DNA of 21,587 bases from Discostella pseudostelligera. Taxonomy: Eukaryota > Bacillariophyta > Thalassiosirophyceae > Thalassiosirales > Thalassiosiraceae. A program made the translations under genes and the position numbers. The notes below the pieces were generated by a model. It saw only the letters and a list, made by a program, of their open reading frames with translations, had not been told where the DNA came from and searched no databases. The stretch is taken from assembly GCA_036940085.1 (NCBI GenBank), contig JALLBK010000676.1, positions 1 through 21,587 on the forward strand. Direction: 5' to 3'. Positions 7,786 through 14,999 of this stretch are shown here, piece after piece. Each line of letters opens with the position of its first letter. Position 1 is the stretch's first letter.

Positions 7786-9156
7786 TTACAGCTCCCTGGG
7801 CGAATTGTCAACATCATCACGCTGATGGGGGGCTGGTATCGAAATTAAATTGTACCCAAGCGCGACGAACATATTCTTCAATCTCGATTCGAGTTCACCG
7901 TCGCCTTGTATCCTTTTGCTACCATGCAGACCGCCTCGTAAATCTTCCCATCCTAATGCCAGTGTTTCGTCATCAATCTTATTCAATGCAACAATCTGAT
8001 GTGCTGCAGAGTTGGAACTATCTTCGTCACAAAGTTGGCTGATCCGAACATGATTTGGTCCATACACAGTCGTATCGGCCGACAACAGTCCAGCCACTTT
8101 GGCAACATCACACACTGAAGATTGTTCAATTTGGTAAAATGCAGCAATGTCGCCTCTGTGACTCGCCTCCATCATCGCTTCTAGATACATGACAAGGAAA
8201 GTCCCCGTTGCTTCGATGCATGAGTCTGCATAAAAATCATGTGTTGGAAACATTGCCGACGCATACAACAAGAAAGAAGTGGAAACAATTCCATCCACTT
8301 CTCCGCCTACGCAATACTCCCTCACAAGACCCTCCAACATTGCCATGGGGTTACGAACATGAAGAACGCTCTTTGCAAACTTAACCTCGCATGTATTCGC
8401 TATTCCACAACCCCATTCTTTGAGTAATGCCAAATAACATTCCTTCTTCCAACACTCATCCCATTTCACTAGATACGAACACTTATTCTTCGGTGGACCA
8501 AATGCCGCGGGATGAAATCCCATATCGGTATGGGATGCAATTCCACTATTGCAAATTTTCATAACCGATTCGATCTTGCCCCGAGTATCCTCCGGTTGCG
8601 ATAAGAAACGTATTCCATGAAACCAGCTAATTGAACCGTCACGGGTAAATCGCCATGCGGCATCAGAATGGCCATGTCCAATTTCAAGTGATAATTTCTT
8701 TCGAAGTTCCGTGGTCATTTCGACCGTGCCAGACGACGAAGATTGTCCATTACTACTACCACCGGGCGTGGTGGACACAATCAATACCTGCCGGGGTATA
8801 TTCGTACCATGCACTGCTGGACGGGGATGGAGGAGACCACCTGTAAATTTGGTTATGTATCCAGGATGTTGCAATTGGAGGTAGAGGTTGGATATGTAGA
8901 TGAGGTAGGGTATCATAATGACTGTAACCACACGAACGAGAGGATGCCTATATATTATCTCGAACATGGTCATATCGTCGAGGGCATCATTCCCCATGGC
9001 GGAATGAATTTTCAGCATTAAGCTGGTAAAGACTGATCGCTGAGCAACGTCGTCGTTCGCATAATGGTTGTGGGCGTCGGTGTCGATGTCGACGATGTCT
9101 TGGTCCGCTGGCGGCTTTCCTTCACTTCGTCTCTTTCTTTTGATAGATGCTGCCAT
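7786..9156 (-). CDS. Type II membrane protein, weakly sulfotransferase-like
   Basis: A 456-aa intronless protein with a basic N terminus (KRKRR), an acidic/His stretch, and one hydrophobic segment at about 73-95 (VRVVTVIMIPYLIYISNLYL) that would act as a signal-anchor and put the C-terminal 360 residues in the lumen or outside. After a Ser/Gly linker (131-143) comes EIGHGHSDAAWRFTRDGSIS (159-178), SWFHGIRFL, several cysteines (226-256) and KSVLHVRNPMAMLEG (262-276). The last resembles the 3'-phosphate-binding strand of sulfotransferases (VRNP/VRDP), and VLIVSTTPGGSS (124-135) sits where a PAPS-binding loop might be but lacks the usual Lys/Arg-Ser/Gly-Gly-Thr pattern. I do not recognise the family; Golgi sulfotransferase-like is a tentative reading. 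Confidence 0.75.
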   Translation of the reverse strand: MAASIKRKRRSEGKPPADQDIVDIDTDAHNHYANDDVAQRSVFTSLMLKIHSAMGNDALDDMTMFEIIYRHPLVRVVTVIMIPYLIYISNLYLQLQHPGYITKFTGGLLHPRPAVHGTNIPRQVLIVSTTPGGSSNGQSSSSGTVEMTTELRKKLSLEIGHGHSDAAWRFTRDGSISWFHGIRFLSQPEDTRGKIESVMKICNSGIASHTDMGFHPAAFGPPKNKCSYLVKWDECWKKECYLALLKEWGCGIANTCEVKFAKSVLHVRNPMAMLEGLVREYCVGGEVDGIVSTSFLLYASAMFPTHDFYADSCIEATGTFLVMYLEAMMEASHRGDIAAFYQIEQSSVCDVAKVAGLLSADTTVYGPNHVRISQLCDEDSSNSAAHQIVALNKIDDETLALGWEDLRGGLHGSKRIQGDGELESRLKNMFVALGYNLISIPAPHQRDDVDNSPREL

Positions 9157-9570
9157 TGTTCACACTGCACTTGCTGATAATTATTGCAACAAGGTGTCAC
9201 GTTAGTTTAGAGACTAGAGGGTGCAGATCGAGCACCAATAGATACCGCCAAATAATGTTGTCATGTGATGAGGTCGACGTCGACTTCGATAATATGTTGG
9301 ATGGTGGTGGTGGTGATGGTGAATGGTTGGATTTTAGGATTTTTGGATTTTTGGATCTTCGACGATCTTTCCCGCCAAATTTGCTCCTCCCTGGATACGG
9401 ATACGTTTTTGTGTCCAACGAGACTATCCGCGGACACAAAAGGGGGCTGTTGTGACTTGAGATTTTTGCCGGCGAAATCAATGTGACAATGGCGGCCGTC
9501 GATGGTACTACACGTACGCGATCCGTGCTCCACACCCAAATGAAATACTACCATTCCGAGAGATCATAGC
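9157..9570. promoter_or_regulatory. Divergent promoter between membrane protein and chitinase
   Basis: No gene supported in 414 bp. It contains a perfect 12-bp palindrome GTCGACGTCGAC (9273-9284), a (GGT)n stretch (about 9302-9318), a GGATTTTT tandem repeat (about 9338-9357) and a full TTTCCCGCCAAA word (9368-9379). It separates two head-to-head genes, so at least part of it should be a bidirectional promoter. Confidence 0.55.
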
Positions 9571-12500
9571 ATGTTGAACATGGGGAAATTGTTGATATGG
9601 ATGGCGACCATTCTAGCCATCCATTATTTCCTCACCCAGTCGAGAATCACTGTTTCCATCTCACATCAGCCTCCTCGTTCATTGCAAAATGTGGATGGAA
9701 CCACTGCCTGCGCTGACTGTGACACCTCCGCCGGATTTCAATGCGTCGGCCGGACAGTCCAAGATGAAAATTGCGACGATTGTGCCAATGGCCAAGCCTT
9801 CTGGCCATGTGATATATTCAATGAATGTTGGTGTTGGGACACATCAACACCCCGCACTGCTCCAAGTGGAGATGGTGAAACTGTCGACGAAGTGGCCTGC
9901 AGTGGGTGTGGTGCCGAGAGTGATACCGAGGAATGTGTATCAAATCAAAATTCATTAATACCGGTAGAAGATACAGAGTGTGCCAACTGCATGACGGGTC
10001 AATCGTTCTGGCCATGCGATGATCCTGATTTATGTTGGTGTTGGGATAATACCAAGCCTAAGCAGCCACCGGCTCCGGCAAGTGGATTACCATTGGCTAC
10101 GGAATTGGACCCCAATGTTCTCACTCCGTGTGAAATATACACCGAGGATATGTTCAATAATCTGTCACCGAATGCTACCTTTCCCTACACATACGAGGGA
10201 TTATGCAAGGCAATTGATGATTACAATCTACATCATACGGAAAAGTTTGCCGGGATGGGCACTGACGACCAGATACGGGCAGAAATTGCGGCATTTTTGG
10301 GCAATACCGCACACGAGTCGGATGACTTTGAGGCGGCACGAGAATATTTGGCATGTGGTGATCGAAAGGAGATCGATGGGAAGGTGTATTGCAAACCTTG
10401 CAATCATGATCAGTACGACTTTGTAACAAACAATTGTTCGGTATCGATGGTCGTTGAGAATGCTCCTTACAATTCGTATTGTCAACCGATGGAACCTCCC
10501 GATGGGTGCCTCTGCGATACGATAACACAGGTGGAAGAAGAGGGAGAGTTGGCAGGTTATATTGATGCATCCAAGGTATTCTATGGACGGGGAGCGATCC
10601 AAATATCGTGGAACTACAACTACATTCGATTGTCGTACGCTTTGACAGGCAAGGCGGAGACCTTTTGTGATGATCCCGAGCAAATTGCTCTTTCTCCGGA
10701 ATATGCTTGGGGGAGCGGGTAAGTCTGAAAGAAGCGAAGAAAGAGACCTGTTTCATGCAGCTTGAACCTTCCTCATTCCGCTTCGCTTCTCATGCAGAAT
10801 ATACTTTTGGATGGAAAATCAGAAGGAAGGATCGACATGCCACAAGGAAGTTCTCAAGGGAGATTTCGGTGGAGCGCTCAACAACATTAACGGAGGCCTC
10901 GAATGTCCCGCGTACAAAGGAGGGTGAGTCTGAGTGCATCGAGAAAAGTGACTTATTTCACGCAGCTAGAACTTGTCTCATTCCACTTCGTTTCTTTTGT
11001 AGGTGGCATGCAAGTGCAATCAAAATGCGTCTCAACCGCTACTGCCATGCAGCATCCGGTAAGAGTACAGTCCTTGCGTTTTACCGTTGGAGCGTTCACC
11101 AGTCACTAACCACATGCAAAATCAACTAACGCAAACCAGAACTCGGTATGGCAGCCATCGCCTCATTGGATGGATGCAAAGGAATGACAGAGTCCTTTGT
11201 AGAGTGTTTAGCCGATGGGGAGTGTCCTTACTGCGAACAATATCCAGACGCGGCAAGTAATTCTACGGTTACTGAGGCAGAAATCGGATCCGACGAGGCA
11301 TCAGAGGAACCATCTGAAACAGAATCGACGGGATCAGAGGAACCATCATCTGATGTAGAATCGGCAGTGACAATCATGCCATCGCCAGCTTCTCCAATGT
11401 CATCCGATTCTGTTCCCCCAACAAAATCTCCGTCACTAACGTTAATGCCATCGTCAGTTTTTTCTGGATCTCCTTCAACGATAGAAGCCGGCAACGCCAC
11501 TGATGCAACAGCAACTCCATCAATAACGAGCACTTTATCTCCGTCGACGATTAATGTTGAAAACGCTTCTAACACGTCAGCAATTCCAACATCAGTGGGA
11601 AATGAAACAATCGTCGAAACAATAGAGCCCACAGCACTTGCCACGGAAAATTCTACAACTCTTGTGCCAACAACTCTTGCTCCAACAGGTACTCCATCAG
11701 TTTCATTATTACCTTCGCTCTCTCCGACGACATTAAAGCCAACAATGGGGCCATGCGATGGTGATTCTTGCCCTGGCGAAATGTGCCGAAGCTTTTACGG
11801 ATTCTGTGGCAGCGGACCAAGCTACTGCGATGAAAATCCTATTTGGACTCCTGAATGCGGGGATAAGAGCAAAGTTCCCAGTCCAACGCCTACAATATTA
11901 ATGGAAGATGTGCCGACAATGCCGCCTGTTGATTTAGACGCTGTGTTTTCTGTCGATGGATCAACTACGGCACCGTCACCCGTAGCGCCCTCTAAGGAAT
12001 CGTCATTCATAAAACCGTCTGGAGGGAAGAAGCCTCCGCCATCATCATCAAAGACGAGTCAATCGCCTACGGTCGATGACGAAATACAAACCAATTCACC
12101 AACACTCTCTGTTGTGACGGACTCACCGACTCAAGGGACGGGTTCTCCGACGCCAATACCAACGAAAACAGTGTTTTCACCAACTGATCCAGAGGCTACG
12201 TATTTCTGTGGAGCTGACTGGGAAGATGCGAACGCTAGCTGTTTAATACGATGTCCCTCATCGAAGAGCGAAGATTGCCCTTCTGATCAGAAATGTTTTG
12301 CGTTTACAAGTTGTACGGACAAGGATACTGACAAATTTGAGTTGACCCTTGATGAAGTCACAAGTACTGATGCAGAACCTGATGATGTCACAAGTACTGA
12401 TGCAGAACCTAATGAGGTCACAAGTACTGATGCAACAAATGAAGCAACAAGCAATGAGAGCTGCAATGGGAAACCATGCCCATTTGCCGGGGAATGTCGG

Positions 12501-13127
12501 AGCCAATACGGATTTTGTGGAAAGTCATTTATTTATTGCAACGACATGAGTTCCTGGACACTAGATGCATGCGGGCTCGTAGGAACTGCCAAAAATGGAG
12601 ACCCCATACAATGCGATACCGAAGTATTTGAGTGTCCTGATGGTGATGAGGTATACAAGGATCCTGCCAACGCATGCGAATTTTTCCCCTGCCCGGATGA
12701 TGAGGAAGAAGAGAGTGCCATAACCTCTACCTCATTTCACACGCCCGGACTAAGTCCATCACAATCCAGCCCTGCCGATATGCCAGCGCTTCCAAAGCCC
12801 ACGCTTCCCACAATATCTAATGCAAGTCCATTCACCAACTCAGCTGCCAGTGGATCATCGAATACAACTATTGATCTCGGTAAGCCATCTGTTGCGTCAG
12901 ATAGCGCGGTCGTGACGGTAGTCGTAAATAGTGATATCACTGATGACGAAGACCAGACCTCCACAACCGAAAGCACACAAAACGGTGGCAGTGTAGCCCC
13001 AACCCAAGAGCCACTTACACCATTTCTGGCAGAGGAGTGGCTGATGAGTAGTTCAATCATGAGCCGCGGTGTCAATTATCTATTGTGGCCTATGGTCACG
13101 CTATCCGCCTGTGTTCTTTCGATTTGA
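9571..13127 (+). CDS. Modular GH19 chitinase with Cys-rich and hevein-like modules (4 exons)
   Basis: Spliced model: 9571-10718, 10798-10923, 11003-11058 and 11140-13127, giving 3318 nt and 1105 aa with all phases closing. Order: N-terminal hydrophobic signal (about 5-22); two related Cys-rich modules (47-90, 110-159), each ending GQ(A/S)FWPCD...CWCWD; a GH19 catalytic domain (about 190-470) with H248-E249 as catalytic HE motif, FYGRGAIQISWNYNY (337-351) and a spliced NNINGGLEC motif; a long Ser/Thr/Pro linker; hevein/CBM18-like modules near 649-680 and 885-915 (CRSxYGFCG); another Cys module at 800-840 (FCGADW...CPSDQKC); and a hydrophobic C-terminal tail of about 19 residues. It should hydrolyse chitin at the cell surface; the tail suggests a GPI or membrane tether. 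The final exon would look like a separate mucin-like gene if splicing were ignored. Confidence 0.88.
10719..10797 (+). other. Intron 1 of chitinase (79 bp)
   Basis: Donor GTAAGT at 10719, acceptor CTCATGCAG ending at 10797. Splicing joins GG|A to give WGSGIYFWM, typical of GH19. It is 75% identical, without gaps, to intron 2. Confidence 0.88.
10924..11002 (+). other. Intron 2 of chitinase (79 bp)
   Basis: Donor GTGAGT at 10924, acceptor TTTTGTAG ending at 11002. Splicing joins GG|G. Same length and same phase (2) as intron 1, and clearly related to it in sequence. Confidence 0.88.
11059..11139 (+). other. Intron 3 of chitinase (81 bp)
   Basis: Donor GTAAGA at 11059, acceptor GCAAACCAG ending at 11139. 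Splicing joins G|AA to give SGELGMAAIASL. A CTAAC word near the 3' end is a plausible branch site. Not similar to introns 1 and 2. Confidence 0.82.
12351..12434 (+). repeat. 30-bp in-frame tandem repeat (2.8 copies) in chitinase linker
   Basis: Units start at 12351, 12381 and 12411 and encode repeats of the type DEVTSTDAEP / DDVTSTDAEP / NEVTSTDA. Copies differ by only a few bases, so the array looks young. It sits between two Cys-rich modules in the linker. Confidence 0.85.
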
Positions 13128-13226
13128 GCCAATTCAATACGTTTGACAAAGTTCAGCCATGTTAGCCTTTAGCCTTTTAATCGCAATGTATCCATAACAT
13201 TAATATTTTGATTCCATACATATTAT
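13128..13226. other. Short convergent 3' intergenic spacer
   Basis: 99 bp between the stops of the convergent chitinase and SET-domain genes. AT-rich, with no gene; must hold the 3' ends of both transcripts or have them overlap. Confidence 0.6.
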
Positions 13227-14510
13227 TTACATCATGTCGAGATTGGCTTTCACTCGCAAGAACGTTTCCTTGACAAATTCATTATGCTGTAAGATCAATG
13301 GCACACGAGGATGCGTGTTCAAATCGTACGATTGTGCCTTTGCCGACCATCGTTCTAAATCCCTCAAGGTCCCGTCTACATGCTTTTGCAATCCCTGCTT
13401 CGTGTATGGCCAATATTGATCATGGTATTGTGATTTTGTATTCTCATCGCCGCTCATTACTGCTCCATAGAATCCATTGGCCACACCATTGTCTTCCTTC
13501 GAAAGGATGTGATATAGCACAACATCATATACTTCTGGTGAAATTGCTCCATTTTCCCGATAGAAAAGCAAATCAGCAAACGTATATCCCAATGCATCAA
13601 TTTCTGACCTCATGTGCATTAATTTGCAAAATGTACCTGGTGAGCTCTCGTCGAGGAAACCATATTTGGCAAACAGCGGCGTGGGGTCGGTAGGATCACC
13701 ATAGCTAATGCGTAATGGACTACCCGCTGGGATATCGACTGTGGCATAGGCGTAGCAATCACCATTGTCATCGTAACTGATTTCAACCTCGGTATCGGCA
13801 CTGTGATTAAACATATCTGCCATGGGCGCAATCATACGTTCACCATTTATTTCAATCGACCGAGTGAGTGCCACATTGTATGCCCATTTGAGCAGTGTTA
13901 CATTCTTCACAATATCTTCGCTAAAAGGGGCGGATTTAATTGCCTTTTGGAAGTTGACGAAATTTTGGCGTTCACTCAAGGCAAGGTAGGCTGCGTAGGG
14001 TGGGAGACAATCGAAGCATGCATACGTCATGGATGCACCGGTATTGTAGACCCTGGGAAGTGAATTCAACCACGGATACCACGGACTCTCTTCCCCCCTT
14101 TCATATTCGGCAATTATCTTGAAGAATATACGAAATAAAGGCACCTTATCCCCCAAACCTGCCTGAACAAGTTGATTCTCACAAATCGACAACGAGGCAC
14201 CAAACTCCTGCATCGCTTTGTACGAGGTGAAGGTTAAGTCACTTGGGACGTACATGACCGGTGACCCAGCCGGAATGTAGGATTGCGTCATGGGGAAGTA
14301 ATCATTACCATCGTAACTAGTTAGGAGCACCCCCTCCGCCTGTTGGACGCCGTAGCCGGCAGCCCAATCCGCCATGGTGTACACATCTCGTTGGACTGAT
14401 GATGATAAATTGACAGTTCCGGCGGGAAGAGCTCGGTAGGAGAAGGAGTGCGCCGACTTGGCAGAGATGGAGATCCCCACCAGAAACAGTAAGTCCAACT
14501 TCAGCTTCAT
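13227..14510 (-). CDS. SET-domain protein, Rubisco-LSMT/SETD3-like, possibly plastid-targeted
   Basis: A 427-aa intronless protein. A split SET domain is seen: AEGVLLTSYDGNDYF early, an insert with PLFRIFFKIIAEYERGEES and WYPWLNSLP, then MIAPMADMFNHS (N235-H236, the conserved SAM-binding NH) and LRISYGDPTDPTPLFAKYGF (about 266-285, Y270). This order and the GDPTDP...L..YGF element are typical of the Rubisco large-subunit methyltransferase/SETD3 class of protein lysine or histidine methyltransferases. The N terminus MKLKLDLLFLVGISISAKSA followed by HSF resembles a signal peptide with a Phe after cleavage, as in diatom bipartite plastid presequences (ASA-F type), but the match is imperfect. Substrate cannot be read. 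Confidence 0.85.
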   Translation of the reverse strand: MKLKLDLLFLVGISISAKSAHSFSYRALPAGTVNLSSSVQRDVYTMADWAAGYGVQQAEGVLLTSYDGNDYFPMTQSYIPAGSPVMYVPSDLTFTSYKAMQEFGASLSICENQLVQAGLGDKVPLFRIFFKIIAEYERGEESPWYPWLNSLPRVYNTGASMTYACFDCLPPYAAYLALSERQNFVNFQKAIKSAPFSEDIVKNVTLLKWAYNVALTRSIEINGERMIAPMADMFNHSADTEVEISYDDNGDCYAYATVDIPAGSPLRISYGDPTDPTPLFAKYGFLDESSPGTFCKLMHMRSEIDALGYTFADLLFYRENGAISPEVYDVVLYHILSKEDNGVANGFYGAVMSGDENTKSQYHDQYWPYTKQGLQKHVDGTLRDLERWSAKAQSYDLNTHPRVPLILQHNEFVKETFLRVKANLDMM

Positions 14511-14645
14511 GATCTTCTGTTTGCTGCTGCTGGACCTCTGCCACCCTATTGCTTTGGTAGATACTGCTGTGCTACTATCTACCTACTACTACCTGCTGCC
14601 GCTGCCGATTGCCGCAGCGTTGGCGATGATGACATCGGCCTGCAA

Positions 14646-14668
14646 TGACGTCAACTGCGATGACGTCA
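14646..14668. promoter_or_regulatory. Paired TGACGTCA (CRE/bZIP-type) sites
   Basis: Two exact 8-bp TGACGTCA palindromes at 14646-14653 and 14661-14668, 15 bp centre to centre. In the diatom Phaeodactylum, TGACGT-core elements bound by a bZIP factor mediate CO2/cAMP response of carbonic anhydrase genes; the same use here is an inference. Confidence 0.5.
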
Positions 14669-14909
14669 TGACAGCCGACTGTCCGTCGATCCACGTTGTG
14701 TTTCCCGCCAAAAGATTATTTTCCTTGGCCGGCGGGGCTTGCCGATTGCCGCCGCCGCAGATGACAATTATGACTATGACAATGGCGACGACGGCACAGT
14801 ACCAAGGCAGTGGTATCGTAGTGCAGTAGCCTTGACCATGTTGTTGTAGGTTGTTGTGAAGTAACCCTTTTATTATTATCTCTGAGAGCTAAGTGAAAGT
14901 ACCCCATCC

Positions 14910-14932
14910 CCTCGTCATTGTCATTGACGAGG
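14910..14932. other. Hairpin in probable 5' leader of chorein gene
   Basis: CCTCGTCA (14910-14917) and TGACGAGG (14925-14932) form a perfect 8-bp stem with a 7-nt loop TTGTCAT, 67 bp before the ATG at 15000. It may be a leader RNA structure or a protein-binding inverted repeat. Confidence 0.45.
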
Positions 14933-14999
14933 CTCGCTGTCAGTGATAGGCATATCCGGCATCGGCATCAGCATCAGCATTCAGCATCAAAGAAGTGCG

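Larger units (their letters stand above)
14511..14999. promoter_or_regulatory. Divergent promoter between SET-domain and chorein genes
   Basis: No gene supported in 489 bp. It holds low-complexity CTACTAC/CTGCCG stretches (about 14570-14612), two TGACGTCA palindromes, a TTTCCCGCCAAA word (14701-14712), and near the right end a hairpin plus GCATC-type repeats (about 14958-14990) just before the chorein ATG. Confidence 0.6.

Noticed and set aside
10751..10760. Alternative acceptor TTTCATGCAG in chitinase intron 1
   Set aside because: Using it would insert intron sequence and disturb the WGSGIYFWM junction; the later CTCATGCAG restores family sequence. Intron 2 has a matching internal CACGCAG, so it is part of the shared intron sequence.
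11228..11644. 138-codon antisense ORF in the chitinase linker
   Set aside because: It is the complement of Ser/Thr/Pro-rich repeats, of low complexity and without any domain; typical shadow ORF.
12351..12434. CRISPR-like repeat
   Set aside because: Direct 30-bp units without spacers, in frame inside a coding linker of a eukaryotic gene.
11148..13127. Separate mucin-like gene starting at 11148
   Set aside because: The ATG is internal to GH19 exon 4: three in-phase introns connect it to the chitinase, and the joined reading completes the GH19 domain.
14458..14829. 123-codon plus-strand ORF in the SET/chorein promoter
   Set aside because: Overlaps the SET-gene start antisense and spans TGACGTCA and E2F-like sites; composition is that of microsatellite-like DNA.
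14943..14999. N-terminal extension of the chorein protein from GTG 14943
   Set aside because: No ATG; the extension is a GCATC-repeat translation (GISGIGISISI), and the chorein motif begins properly at the ATG at 15000.
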